From: DASQMT01 sp963827335
Lineage (GTDB): Bacteria; Actinomycetota; Thermoleophilia; Solirubrobacterales; Solirubrobacteraceae
DNA length: 64,000 nucleotides
Assembly: GCA_963827335.1 (NCBI GenBank)
Contig: CAWHAP010000018.1
Coordinates: 310,001 to 374,000 of the forward strand
Direction of reading: 5' to 3'
In this document: positions 43,822 through 53,176 of the stretch, piece by piece
How positions within the stretch are numbered: position 1 is the stretch's first letter
Layout of the letters: each line of letters starts with the position of its first letter
Notes under the pieces: generated by a model
The model's database searches: none
What the model saw: only the letters and a program-made list of their open reading frames with translations
What the model was told of the DNA's origin: nothing
Position numbers and translations under genes: made by a program

Positions 43822-44327
43822 GCGCGCCGCCTGCGGTAGAGCACGTGGGGGAGGCCCGCGTGCAGGATGTCGCGCTCGTAGGCGAAGCCGAGCTTCTCCA
43901 TCACGCGCCGCGACGCGAGGTTGTCGTGCAGGGTGTAGGACACGACGTCGACGAGCCCGAGCGGGCCGAACGCGACGTCGAGCGAGGCCGCGCCCAGCTC
44001 GGTCGCGAGTCCCTGGCCCCAGCGGTCGGCGGCGACCGTCCAGCCGATCTCGACCTCCTCGACGCCCTCCACGCACGCGGGATGGGGCCCGCCGCGGGCC
44101 ACGAGCGCGCCGGTCCCGCGGTCGACGAACGCGTACCAGCCGAAGCCGTGCACGTCCCAGTCGCGCACGACGCCGGCGATGTGCGCGTCGACCATCGCCG
44201 GGGTGGCGACGCCGCCGAGCGTCGCTCCGACGCGCGGGTCGGCGAGCATCGCGAGCAGCCCGTCCCGGTGCTGCGGGCCGACGGGCTCGCCGACCATCCT
44301 GGCGGTCCGCAGGCGCGCGATCGACAC
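43818..44327 (-). CDS. GNAT acetyltransferase (RimJ/RimL-like)
   Basis: 169 residues from GTG 44327. VEIGWTVAADRWGQGLATELGAASLDVAF is the acetyl-CoA-binding motif A, and VVSYTLHDNLASRRVMEKLGFAYERD is motif B with the Asn-x-x-S/A-R-x-V-x-E-K-x-G-F signature of ribosomal-protein-acetylase-like enzymes. Convergent with the PLP enzyme, sharing four bases. Confidence 0.9.
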   Translation of the reverse strand: MSIARLRTARMVGEPVGPQHRDGLLAMLADPRVGATLGGVATPAMVDAHIAGVVRDWDVHGFGWYAFVDRGTGALVARGGPHPACVEGVEEVEIGWTVAADRWGQGLATELGAASLDVAFGPLGLVDVVSYTLHDNLASRRVMEKLGFAYERDILHAGLPHVLYRRRRA

Positions 44328-44387
44328 GGGCCGACACCATACTTCCGGGGGTCGCGGCGGAGTGGCCGCGCGCCATAGCGTCGCCCG

Positions 44388-47300
44388 ATGCGCCTCCTCC
44401 GCCTCGTCGTCCTCGCCGCTGCCGTCATCGCGGCGCTGCCCGCCACCGCCGGCGCCGTCGTGCCGGCGGGCTTCCAGGAGACGACGGTCTGGAGCGGTCT
44501 GGTCAACCCGACCTCCGTGCGGTTCGCCGACGACGGCCGCGTGTTCGTGGCCGAGAAGCGCGGCCGCATCCTCGAGTACGACTCGCTCGCGGATCCGGCC
44601 CCGACCGTGTTCGCCGACCTCTCGACGGCCGTCCACGACTTCTGGGACCGCGGCCTGCTCGGCATGGCGCTCGACCCGCAGTTCACGAGCGGCCGGCCCT
44701 ATGTCTACGTGCTCTACACGTACAACAAGGACCCCTCGAACGCGACGGTGCCGCGCTGGGGTGACGAGTGCCCGACGCCGCCGGGCGCCACGGCCGACGG
44801 CTGCGTCGTGTCCGGCCGGCTGTCGCGCCTCGGGCCGGGCGGCGTGGAGACGCCGCTGATCACCGACTGGTGCCAGCAGTACCCGAGCCACTCCGTCGGC
44901 GACCTCGTCTTCGGGCCCGGGCGGGCGCTCTACGTGTCCGCCGGCGACGGCGCCTCGTTCAACTTCGCCGACTACGGGCAGGACGGCGCCCCGGTCAACC
45001 CGTGCGGCGACCCGCCGGGCGGCACCCTCACGCCGCCCACCGCGGAGGGCGGGGCGCTGCGCAGCCAGGACGTGCGCACGACGGGCGACGCGACGGGCGC
45101 CGACGGCGCGATCCTGCGCGTGAACCCCGACACGGGCGACGCGCTGCCCGACAACCCGGCGGCCGGCGCCGCCGACCCGATGACGCGCCGGATCGTCGCG
45201 CACGGCTTCCGCAACCCGTTCCGCCTGACGCTCCGTCCGGGCACCGGCGAGGTCTGGGCCGGCGACGTCGGCTGGAACGAGTGGGAGGAGGTCGACCGCC
45301 TCGCGGCGCCGACCGCCGCGGTCGGCAACCACGGCTGGCCGTGCTACGAGGGCGCGGGGCGCATGCCGTCCTACGACAACCTGAACCTGAACCTGTGCGA
45401 GACGCTCTACGCGCAGGGCGCCGCCGCGCACGCCGCGCCGCACTACACCTACCGGCACGCCGACAAGGTGATCGCGGGCGAGGCGTGCCCGTCGGGCACC
45501 TCGTCGATCGCCGGCCTGGCGTTCTACACGGGCAGCCGCTTCCCGGCGCGCTACCGCGACGGGCTGTTCTTCGCCGACTACTCGCGCAGCTGCCTGTGGT
45601 TCATGCCGGCCGGCGCGAACGGCCTGCCCGACCCGGCGCAGCGCGAGAGCTTCGGCTCGGGGATCGTGGGGATCGTGAACCTCGTCCAGGGACCGGACGG
45701 CTCGCTCTACTACCCCGACCTCAACAACGGCGCGGTGCGCCGGATCAGCTACGGCGCCCCGAACGACGGGCCGACCGCACGGGCCACCGCGACGCCGGCG
45801 AGCGGCGCCGTGCCGCTGGCCGTGCAGTTCGACGGCACGGGCTCCACCGATCCGAACGGCGACACGCTCGCCTACGCCTGGGACCTCGACGGCGACGGCG
45901 CCTACGACGACGCCACGGGCGCGCGCCCGACCCGGAGCTACACGGCGCCCGGCGTCGTGACGGTCGGACTGCGCGTGACCGACAGCGGCGGCCTGCAGGG
46001 CACGACCACGGTGACGGTGACCGCCGGCGCCCCGCCCGTCGCGACGATCGCGACCCCGGCGGCCGGCACGACGTGGGCGGTCGGCGACCCGCTCTCCTTC
46101 TCCGGCAGCGCGCGCGACTGGCAGGACACGGCGCTGCCCGCCGCGCGGCTCGCGTGGAAGCTGCTGCTGCAGCACTGCGGCGCCGGCGGCGAGGACTGCC
46201 ACACGCACACCGTCCAGACCTGGAGCGGCGTCGCGTCCGGCACGTTCGTCGCCCCCGATCACGAGTACCCGTCCTACCTGGAGCTGGAGCTGACGGCGAC
46301 CGACGCGTCGGGCCTGACCAGCACGGTCCGGCGCCGGCTGGACCCGAAGACGGTGGCGCTCACGTTCGAGACCGCGCCGGCCGGCCTGCAGCTCTCGGTC
46401 GGCTCGTTCAGCGGCGCGGCGCCGTTCACGCGCACGGTCATCCAGGGTTCGACCCAGGGGCTCAGCGCGCCCGGGCCGCAGACGCTCGGCGGCCGCACGT
46501 ACGCCTTCACCGGCTGGTCGGACGGGGGCGCCGCGAGCCACACGATCACCGCGCCCGCCGCGCCGGCGACCTACCGGGCCACGTTCGCGGAGCAGGGCGG
46601 CGCGCCGGCCGGGCTCGTCGGCGCCTGGGGCTTCGACGAAGCGGCGGGAGCCCAGGCATCGGACACCTCGGGCCGCGGCAACCACGGGACGATCAGCGGC
46701 GCCGCGCGCGCGCCGGCCGGGCGCTTCGGCGCCGCGCTCAGCTTCGACGGGACGAACGACTGGGTGACGGTGCCCGACGCGGCCTCGCTGGACCTGAGCA
46801 CGGGGATGACGCTCGAGGCGTGGGTCAATCCGGCCGCGCTCGGGACGGCGTGGCGGACCGCGCTGCTCAAGGAGCACGGCGGCACGCTCGCCTACGCCCT
46901 CTACGCGCACGACGGCGGGACCGGCCCGGCCGGGTACGTCAACGCGACGCAGGACCTAGGGGCGACCGCGTCCCCGGCGCTGGCGCTCAACACGTGGACG
47001 CACGTCGCGACGACGTACGACGGCGCGACGGTGCGCGTCTACGTCGGCGGGGTCCAGGTCGCCACGCGCGCGGTGACCGGGGCGCTGCAGAACGGCACCG
47101 GGCCGCTGCGGATCGGCGGCAACGGCGTCTGGCCCGGCGAGTTCTTCTCCGGGCGGATCGACGAGGTCCGCGTCTACAGCCGCGCGCTGAGCGCCGCCGA
47201 GGTGGCGGCCGACGTGACGCGGCCCGTGGGGCCGGGTGAGCCGCCGCGGCTGGCGGTGACGCCGGCATCGTTGGCCTTCGCGGCGGTGTCCGGCGGGCCG

Positions 47301-48485
47301 CAGCCGGCCGCGCGGACGCTCGACATCGCCAACGGCGGCGGCGGTGCGCTGCCGTTCACGGTGACCGACGACGCGGCGTGGCTCACGGTGACGCCGGCGA
47401 GCGGCGCCGCCCCGCAGGCGCTGACGGTCACGGCCAACACGACCGGGCTCGCGCAGGGCACGTACACGGCGACCGTGACGGTGGCCGCGCCCGGCGTGAC
47501 GGGCGCGCCCGCGGCGATTCCGGTGACGCTGACGGTCGGCGCGCCCGCGCCGCCCGCGCTGGCCGTGACGCCCGCGTCGCTCGCGTTCGCCGCGACCGTC
47601 GGCGGGGCCGCGCCCGCGGCGAAGCCGCTGAGCGTGGCGAACACCGGCGGCGGGACGCTCACCTTCACGGCGTCCGACGACGCCCCGTGGCTGACCGTCG
47701 CGCCGGGCACCGGCACGGCACCGCGGTCGCTCGACGTCACGGCTTCCCCCGCCGGCCTGGCCGCCGGCACCTACACGGGCACGGTGACCGTGACCGCGAG
47801 CGGCGCGACGGGCTCACCGAAGACGATCCCGGTCACCTTCACGGTGAGCGCGGCGCCGACCGGGCTGGTCGCCGCCTACGGCTTCGACGAGAGCGGCGCG
47901 ACGGCCACGGACAGCTCGGGCGCCGGGAACACCGGCACGATCAGCGGCGCCGTGCGCACGGCGAGCGGGCGCTTCGGCGGGGCGCTGACGTTCGACGGCG
48001 TCAACGACCGGGTGACGGTGCCGCACGCGCCTTCGCTGGCGCTCACCACGGGCATGACGATGGAGGCGTGGGTCGCGCCGTCCGCGCTCGGCGGCTGGCG
48101 CACCGTGCTGCTCAAGGAGCGCGCCGGCGGGCTGAGCTGGGCGCTCTACGGCTCGGGCGACACGAGCGTGCCGTCGGCGTACGCGACCGGCGCCTCCGAG
48201 CTGGGGGCGCCCGGGACCGCCGCGCTGTCGCTCACCGCGTGGACCCACGTGGCCGGCACGTACGACGGGGCGACGCTGCGGCTGTACGTGAACGGCGTCC
48301 AGGCGGCGACGCGGCCGCTGACCGGTGCGCTCGCCGCGGGCACGGCGCCGCTGTCGATCGGCGGCAACGGCGTCTGGGGCGAGTGGTTCGCGGGGCGGAT
48401 CGACGAGGTCCGGGTCTACAACCGGGCGCTGGGCGCCGCGGACATCGCGCTCGACATGGACCGGCGGGTGACGCCGGGGACGTAA
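44388..48485 (+). CDS. secreted PQQ-type sugar dehydrogenase-like protein with PKD, BACON-like and LamG domains
   Basis: 1365 residues. Signal peptide (1-23, LVVLAAAVIAALPATAGA); glucose/sorbosone dehydrogenase beta-propeller (about 25-455: NPTSVRFADDGRVFVAEKRG, GLLGMALDPQF, HGFRNPFRLTLRPGTGEVWAGDVG); PKD domain (458-548, YAWDLDGDGAYDD); an Ig/chitobiase-like stretch (550-740); LamG 1 (745-945); two BACON-like domains in tandem (948-1153); LamG 2 (1156-1365). The two LamG domains are near duplicates. An extracellular carbohydrate-binding oxidoreductase is likely. It is monocistronic, divergent from the acetyltransferase gene. Confidence 0.9.
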   Translation: MRLLRLVVLAAAVIAALPATAGAVVPAGFQETTVWSGLVNPTSVRFADDGRVFVAEKRGRILEYDSLADPAPTVFADLSTAVHDFWDRGLLGMALDPQFTSGRPYVYVLYTYNKDPSNATVPRWGDECPTPPGATADGCVVSGRLSRLGPGGVETPLITDWCQQYPSHSVGDLVFGPGRALYVSAGDGASFNFADYGQDGAPVNPCGDPPGGTLTPPTAEGGALRSQDVRTTGDATGADGAILRVNPDTGDALPDNPAAGAADPMTRRIVAHGFRNPFRLTLRPGTGEVWAGDVGWNEWEEVDRLAAPTAAVGNHGWPCYEGAGRMPSYDNLNLNLCETLYAQGAAAHAAPHYTYRHADKVIAGEACPSGTSSIAGLAFYTGSRFPARYRDGLFFADYSRSCLWFMPAGANGLPDPAQRESFGSGIVGIVNLVQGPDGSLYYPDLNNGAVRRISYGAPNDGPTARATATPASGAVPLAVQFDGTGSTDPNGDTLAYAWDLDGDGAYDDATGARPTRSYTAPGVVTVGLRVTDSGGLQGTTTVTVTAGAPPVATIATPAAGTTWAVGDPLSFSGSARDWQDTALPAARLAWKLLLQHCGAGGEDCHTHTVQTWSGVASGTFVAPDHEYPSYLELELTATDASGLTSTVRRRLDPKTVALTFETAPAGLQLSVGSFSGAAPFTRTVIQGSTQGLSAPGPQTLGGRTYAFTGWSDGGAASHTITAPAAPATYRATFAEQGGAPAGLVGAWGFDEAAGAQASDTSGRGNHGTISGAARAPAGRFGAALSFDGTNDWVTVPDAASLDLSTGMTLEAWVNPAALGTAWRTALLKEHGGTLAYALYAHDGGTGPAGYVNATQDLGATASPALALNTWTHVATTYDGATVRVYVGGVQVATRAVTGALQNGTGPLRIGGNGVWPGEFFSGRIDEVRVYSRALSAAEVAADVTRPVGPGEPPRLAVTPASLAFAAVSGGPQPAARTLDIANGGGGALPFTVTDDAAWLTVTPASGAAPQALTVTANTTGLAQGTYTATVTVAAPGVTGAPAAIPVTLTVGAPAPPALAVTPASLAFAATVGGAAPAAKPLSVANTGGGTLTFTASDDAPWLTVAPGTGTAPRSLDVTASPAGLAAGTYTGTVTVTASGATGSPKTIPVTFTVSAAPTGLVAAYGFDESGATATDSSGAGNTGTISGAVRTASGRFGGALTFDGVNDRVTVPHAPSLALTTGMTMEAWVAPSALGGWRTVLLKERAGGLSWALYGSGDTSVPSAYATGASELGAPGTAALSLTAWTHVAGTYDGATLRLYVNGVQAATRPLTGALAAGTAPLSIGGNGVWGEWFAGRIDEVRVYNRALGAADIALDMDRRVTPGT

Positions 48486-48491
48486 CGCAGG

Positions 48492-49397
48492 TCAGGGATC
48501 CGGGAACGGGGCCACGGGCACGCCGTGGTCGCGCTCCCGGACGCCCAGCTCGTAGACGGCGCCGTGGGCGGTGGCCAGCGTGCGCCCGCCGGCCGTCAGC
48601 TCGAGCGCGGCGATCGAGCAGTTGAGCGCGTGGTGCTCGCCGCCGGGCGGATCGGCGTAGACCCAGGCGACGGTCTGCCCCGGCGGCGCGGTGACGCGGA
48701 TGCGCACATCGCCCAGCGCCAGCTCGGCGCCCCCGGGGCGCGCGGCGACGACCGGCCGTGCGCGCGGGCCGCCGAGCCGGTGCCGGCGGCCGTCGTGCGC
48801 GTAGGCGCCGTTGGCGATCCACGGCGTCGTGGCGCCCGCGACGCGCACCCGGCCCGCCACGAGATCGAGCCAGGCGCCGGGGGCGTCGTCGAACGCGGCG
48901 TGGAGCCAGAGCCAGCGCTCGGCGTGCTGCGTCCCCCAGTTGTGGCCCGTCATGCCGGGCCAGCCGTCGGGCGCGAGCCGCCGCCCGCCCGCCTCGACGG
49001 TGCCGGACAGCCGCGCCAGCGGCGCGGGGCTCTCCAGCTTCGTGCGCGGCAGCGGGGCGCGGTACAGCGGACCCGGGAGGTGACGGAGGGGCGGCTCGGC
49101 GTCGTGCACGGCCAGGTCCCACGCGGCGCGCTGCGGCCCGGCGGCGATCGCGGCCGTGACGCGGGCCGGGTGGAAGCGGGCGGCGCCCGTGCGCAGCCCG
49201 TCGCCGTCGGGGAGCGCGAGGGCCGGCGTCGCCTTGACGGTGACCGGCGGGCCGGCGCCGGCGTCCCAGACCGTGCACCACAGCGAGCCCGCGGGGGCGC
49301 CGCCGGGGCGCTGCAGGACGGTGTGGCGGATCCACGCGCCGCGCGGGGCGCCCGGGTCGACCACGCGCAGGTAGCGCGACTCGTAGCGACCGCTCAT
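48492..49397 (-). CDS. AttH/CrtC-like lipocalin-fold protein
   Basis: 301 residues from ATG 49397, coupled to the small membrane gene upstream (ATGA). A beta-rich protein with GMTGHNWGTQHAERWLWLHAAF, the G-H-N-W-G hallmark of CrtC/AttH-like two-domain lipocalins (hydroxyneurosporene hydratase, tocopherol-cyclase-like). Last gene of an operon led by a GntR regulator and GMC oxidoreductase, so a role on a hydrophobic alcohol or isoprenoid is a reasonable guess. Another AttH-like protein is at 54324. Confidence 0.65.
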   Translation of the reverse strand: MSGRYESRYLRVVDPGAPRGAWIRHTVLQRPGGAPAGSLWCTVWDAGAGPPVTVKATPALALPDGDGLRTGAARFHPARVTAAIAAGPQRAAWDLAVHDAEPPLRHLPGPLYRAPLPRTKLESPAPLARLSGTVEAGGRRLAPDGWPGMTGHNWGTQHAERWLWLHAAFDDAPGAWLDLVAGRVRVAGATTPWIANGAYAHDGRRHRLGGPRARPVVAARPGGAELALGDVRIRVTAPPGQTVAWVYADPPGGEHHALNCSIAALELTAGGRTLATAHGAVYELGVRERDHGVPVAPFPDP

Positions 49398-49732
49398 CGC
49401 CGGCCGTGCCGCCAGCCGAGCCAGAGCCACAGCGGGTAGCTCGCGAAGAGCCCGGCGGCGACGGCGTGCGTGCCTGGCCCGGCGGCGGCGGGGTCGAGCC
49501 GCAGCACGCCGGAGTTGAGCATCCAGTCGCGCCCGTCGCGGGCGCGGCACGCGCGCCACAGCGGGCGCGTCCAGGGGCGGTTCGCGTACAGCGCGATCGA
49601 CACCGCCCAGAACGCGGCGACCGTCGCCGCCCCGGCCGCCGCGGCGGTCCGGCCCTGCGCGCGCTCCGGGGCGAGCGCGGCGTAGGCGCGCCCGTTCGCG
49701 TACAGCCACGGCGGGTCGATCAGGAAGGACAC
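49394..49732 (-). CDS. small membrane protein
   Basis: 112 residues from GTG 49732, overlapping the GMC gene by 13 bp. Two hydrophobic helices (AAAAGAATVAAFWAVSIALYA and AAGLFASYPLWLWLGW) flank a loop with RDGRDWMLNSGVLRLD. No recognised family. Possibly a membrane partner of the oxidoreductase. Confidence 0.65.
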   Translation of the reverse strand: MSFLIDPPWLYANGRAYAALAPERAQGRTAAAAGAATVAAFWAVSIALYANRPWTRPLWRACRARDGRDWMLNSGVLRLDPAAAGPGTHAVAAGLFASYPLWLWLGWRHGRR

Positions 49733-51693
49733 GGGGCTCCTCTCAGGTGGAAGGCCAGGCGGGTCGCCAGAGCCATGATCGTGATCTGCGGGTTCACGCC
49801 GAGCGGGCCGGGCACGGCGGCCCCGTCGGCGATGTGGACGTTCTCCGTCCCGTGCACGCGCAGGTCGCCGTCGACGACGCCGCGGCCCGGGTCGGCGTCC
49901 GCGCCGGCGGTCCCGAGCGGGTGGAAGGCCATCAGCTTGAGGTCGCGGCGGCGGAGCGCGGCCGCGCGCAGCGGCGCCGGATCGGCGTCCGGGAGCTCGG
50001 GCAGGCGCGCGAGCGGGAGGATCAGCGAGCGCGCGCCGGCCGCGGCGAGCAGCTCGGCCAGCCGCACGAGGCCGTGGTGGATCGTGGCGACGTCCGCGCG
50101 GCACAGGTCGTAGCGGATGAGCGGGGCGCCCGGGCGGCCGCGCACCGTGCCGCGCGAGCGGTCGGAGACCATGAGGCCGCACTGGCCGACGTGGCGGTAG
50201 CGGAGCATGAGCGCGCGGTGGCGGTCGCCGGTGAACGGCACCGACATCGCCAGGTGGTCCGGCGGCCCCGCGATCCCCTCGAGCATGATCCCGGCCGCGG
50301 CGAACTCGTCGACGCAGTAGGACTGCGGGACGCCGCGGACCATGTCGACCTCCTCGTCGAACAGGCCCCACACCGCGGTGGCGGGATGGATGCTGAGGTT
50401 GCGGCCGAGCCGCCCGGAGCCGCCGCCGAGGCCGCTCGCGCCGAGCAGCAGCGGCGTGTGGATCGCGCCCGCCGCGACCACGACGGCGTCCGCGTGGACG
50501 GTCAGCCGTCCGGCGGCCTCGACGGCGACGGCGCGCCGGCCGCGCATGACGATCCGCGTCGCCCGGGCGCCGGGCACGACCACCGCGCCCGCTGCGCGGG
50601 CGGGCGCGAGGTAGGCGTCGCCGGCGTGCTGCTTGGCGCCCGTGGGGCAGCCGTAGGCGCAGACGCCGCTCCCCTGGCAGCCGCGCGCGTTGCGGCGCAG
50701 GTGGCCGCCCGACCAGCCCAGCCGCTCGGCGCCGCGGCGGATCAGCGCGGCGTTCGCGCCGGCGAGCTCGGGCGGGACCTCCGCGACGCCCAGCGCCGCC
50801 TCGACGCGGTCGAAGCACGGCGCGAGCGCCGCGGGCGTGAGCTCGTGCAGGCCGTGCTCGGCACGCCAGGCGGCGAGCACGCGGTCGGGGGTGCGGAAGC
50901 AGGTGCCGGAGTTGACGAGCGTCGTGCCGCCGAGGCCGCGGCCGAGCGGGAGCAGGATCGGGGGCCGCCCGGCGGTGGCGATCTGCCCGCCGTCGCGGTA
51001 GAGGCGGGTGAGCATGTCCCGCGGGCGCCCGGTCAGCGTCGCGGCGGGATGCGCCCCGCCCTCCTCGAGCACGACGACGCGGGCTCCCCCCTCGGCGAGC
51101 TCCCGGGCGACGACGGCCCCGCCCGCCCCGGCCCCGATGACGCACACGTCGGCGCGCAGGGTCCGCGGCGCGGCGCCGGACTGCGGCGCAGCACGTTGCC
51201 GGCCGGCGGCGGGCGGCGCGGCGCCGGGTGGCCCCGTCGTCGCGTCCCGCGCGGTGTCCGGCCCCTCCACGCCGGTCTCCCGCGCCCGCCGGGCGCGGAC
51301 CTCCGCCACGCGCGCGGCCGCGTCGTACCCGAGCGCGGCCATGACCGACGCGTCGCCGTGGTAGCTCAGCAGCGCGGCGGCGCGGAGCGCCTCCGCGAGC
51401 TGCGGCACCGGCGGGAGCGGGACGCGCCGCAGCCGCTCCAGCGCGCGCAGCCTCCCCGCGCGGTCGCGGGCGCGGAAGCGCCGCCGGCCGCTCGCGCGCT
51501 CGAGCCCGAGCAGCGCGGCCCGCAGCGCGAGGCGGTTGCGGCGCGGCGCGGCGGCGAGCCACGCGTCGAACGCCGCGGCGGCGTCGGTCGCGGCCACGGC
51601 CGGCAGGGGCGGCAGGGGCGCCGCGGCCGCGTCCGCGAGGGCGGCGAGGATCGACGCCTCGCGCCGCCCGATCACCGCGAACTGGCCGGTCAC
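49720..51693 (-). CDS. GMC-family oxidoreductase with N-terminal helical domain
   Basis: 657 residues from GTG 51693. Residues 1-135 are a helical domain of the type found in long-chain-alcohol oxidases and gluconate-dehydrogenase gamma subunits; then an Ala/Pro linker and a GMC flavoenzyme (from 190) with the FAD motif VCVIGAGAGGAVVARELAEGG, GRGLGGTTLVNSGTCFRTP, CQGSGVCAYGCPTGAKQHA and the C-terminal FHPLGTAGAD...GVNPQITIMALATRLA with the catalytic His. Probably oxidises a hydrophobic alcohol. Coupled to the upstream GntR gene (GTGA). Confidence 0.88.
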   Translation of the reverse strand: MTGQFAVIGRREASILAALADAAAAPLPPLPAVAATDAAAAFDAWLAAAPRRNRLALRAALLGLERASGRRRFRARDRAGRLRALERLRRVPLPPVPQLAEALRAAALLSYHGDASVMAALGYDAAARVAEVRARRARETGVEGPDTARDATTGPPGAAPPAAGRQRAAPQSGAAPRTLRADVCVIGAGAGGAVVARELAEGGARVVVLEEGGAHPAATLTGRPRDMLTRLYRDGGQIATAGRPPILLPLGRGLGGTTLVNSGTCFRTPDRVLAAWRAEHGLHELTPAALAPCFDRVEAALGVAEVPPELAGANAALIRRGAERLGWSGGHLRRNARGCQGSGVCAYGCPTGAKQHAGDAYLAPARAAGAVVVPGARATRIVMRGRRAVAVEAAGRLTVHADAVVVAAGAIHTPLLLGASGLGGGSGRLGRNLSIHPATAVWGLFDEEVDMVRGVPQSYCVDEFAAAGIMLEGIAGPPDHLAMSVPFTGDRHRALMLRYRHVGQCGLMVSDRSRGTVRGRPGAPLIRYDLCRADVATIHHGLVRLAELLAAAGARSLILPLARLPELPDADPAPLRAAALRRRDLKLMAFHPLGTAGADADPGRGVVDGDLRVHGTENVHIADGAAVPGPLGVNPQITIMALATRLAFHLRGAPCPS

Positions 51694-52382
51694 GCGAGCG
51701 CCTCCAGCAGCCGCGCCTCCTGCTCGGCCGCGAGCGCGGCCATCGCGGTGCGCGCCGCGCCCGCGTCGCCCGCCGCGATCGCCGCGGCGACCCCGTCGTA
51801 GTCCAGCGTCGCGCGGCGGGCGACGATCGCGCGGAACAGGTCGAGCCGCTGGAGGTAGACGTCGCGGATCGAGTTCGCGATGAGCGAGAACGCGACGTTG
51901 CCCGCCGCCTCGATCACGGTGCCCATGAAGGCGAGGTCGAGGCCCTGTGCCGCGGGGTCGTCGCGCACCGCGGCGAGCTCGGCCGCGAGCCGGGCCAGCA
52001 GCGCCCACTGCTCGTCGGTCCGCCGCGCGGCCGCCAGCGCGGCGGCCTCGGCCAGCAGCAGCCGGCGCGCCTCGAACACCTCGGCCACGAGCGCGCGGTC
52101 GAGCGCCGCCCCCTCGGCCACCGCGTGGACCAGCACGTCGAGCCCGCCCTGCGCGCGCCAGTCCGCCACCCGCATCCCGTCGCCGTGCCGCGTGGCGACG
52201 AGCCGCAGCTGCTCGAGCCGCTTCACTCCCTCCCGGATCGAGGTCATGTTCACCCCGAGCTCGGCGGCCAGCGCGCGCTGGGCGGGCAGGCGCTCGCCCG
52301 GCGCGTACCGGCCGGAGAGGACGTCGCCGACGAGGCGGCGGAAGACCTGGTCGGGGAGGGAAGTTCGCGGAAGCTGCGGCAA
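51690..52382 (-). CDS. GntR-family regulator (FadR-type)
   Basis: 230 residues from TTG 52382. Winged helix SLPDQVFRRLVGDVLSGRYAPGERLPAQRALAAELGVNMTSIREGVKRLEQLRLVATRHGDGMRV, then an all-helical FCD-like effector domain. The TTG is preferred because an earlier start would run into the divergent gene at 52505; the start is not certain. First gene of the GMC operon and its probable regulator. Confidence 0.85.
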   Translation of the reverse strand: MPQLPRTSLPDQVFRRLVGDVLSGRYAPGERLPAQRALAAELGVNMTSIREGVKRLEQLRLVATRHGDGMRVADWRAQGGLDVLVHAVAEGAALDRALVAEVFEARRLLLAEAAALAAARRTDEQWALLARLAAELAAVRDDPAAQGLDLAFMGTVIEAAGNVAFSLIANSIRDVYLQRLDLFRAIVARRATLDYDGVAAAIAAGDAGAARTAMAALAAEQEARLLEALA

Positions 52383-52504
52383 GGGCGTTCCAGAGCGGAG
52401 TTCAGGTGTTCGGAACAATTTACCCGGGAGATGCGCTCCGTGCGCCGCAACCCCGCTGCGGGGCGCCATCCGTGCCGTCCGACCCGCCCCGTACCTTGCG
52501 CCCC

Positions 52505-52960
52505 ATGCCCCTGTGCTTCATCGAACCGCAGGACGCCATCCGCGTCATCGCCGAGTCGGTGGGCCGCGAGGCCCGGCGGCAGCTGCTGGGCGAGCTCGTC
52601 CGCGCCTGGGTCGACGAGATCCCGGAGGAGGAGCTGGCCTCGCACTACGCCAAGGCCGTCGACGACCTCGACGAGCACGACCTGTCGATGCTCGCGGCCT
52701 GGCACGCGTCGATGGAGGTCGGCACGCCGATCGCCAACAAGGACTTCCTCGTCAACGCGTTCCCGACCCTGGGCGACAACCGGCGCGAGGCGCTGAAGAT
52801 CGCCGCGGGCCTGCGCGGCGAGGACGCGTTCAACGCCGGCGTGGCCGAGGAGCAGGCGCTCGAGACGGTCCTGCCGTGGCTGTCGCGCAACCGCTGCGAG
52901 GAGCTGGTCGCCGAATGCCTCGAGCTGTACTGCTGGGACCGGCTCGGCTCCGACAACTAG
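52505..52960 (+). CDS. hypothetical helical protein
   Basis: 151 residues from ATG 52505. Predominantly helical and acidic (ELVRAWVDEIPEEELASHYAKAVDDLDEHDLSMLAAWHA, FLVNAFPTLGDNRREALKIAAGL), with two late cysteines in ECLELYCWDRLG. No domain recognised. Divergent from the GntR gene and followed by a 216-bp gap with only a short hairpin. Confidence 0.7.
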   Translation: MPLCFIEPQDAIRVIAESVGREARRQLLGELVRAWVDEIPEEELASHYAKAVDDLDEHDLSMLAAWHASMEVGTPIANKDFLVNAFPTLGDNRREALKIAAGLRGEDAFNAGVAEEQALETVLPWLSRNRCEELVAECLELYCWDRLGSDN

Positions 52961-52983
52961 ATGGGGGATTCTGCGAGGCCGTG

Positions 52984-53003
52984 CCCGTGAGGACGTGCAC
53001 GGG
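52984..53003. terminator. weak hairpin between convergent genes
   Basis: CCCGTG (52984-52989) pairs with CACGGG (52998-53003), 8-base loop, 23 bp after the hypothetical gene. Nothing else is seen in 52961-53176. Confidence 0.35.
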
Positions 53004-53176
53004 CGGATGCTGGGCGCCGCACGCATCCGAAGGGAATCCTGGTTGGATTTCCGAGGGTGCGGGTGGCGATCTAGCGCCGGCCGGGTGCGTCCTCGCGGGT
53101 ACGAGTCGCGGAATCGCTCATCTGGCCCGGCGGCGCCGGTGGCGCGGCTGGTGGCTGCCGCGCCTGCGGCTGCGGC

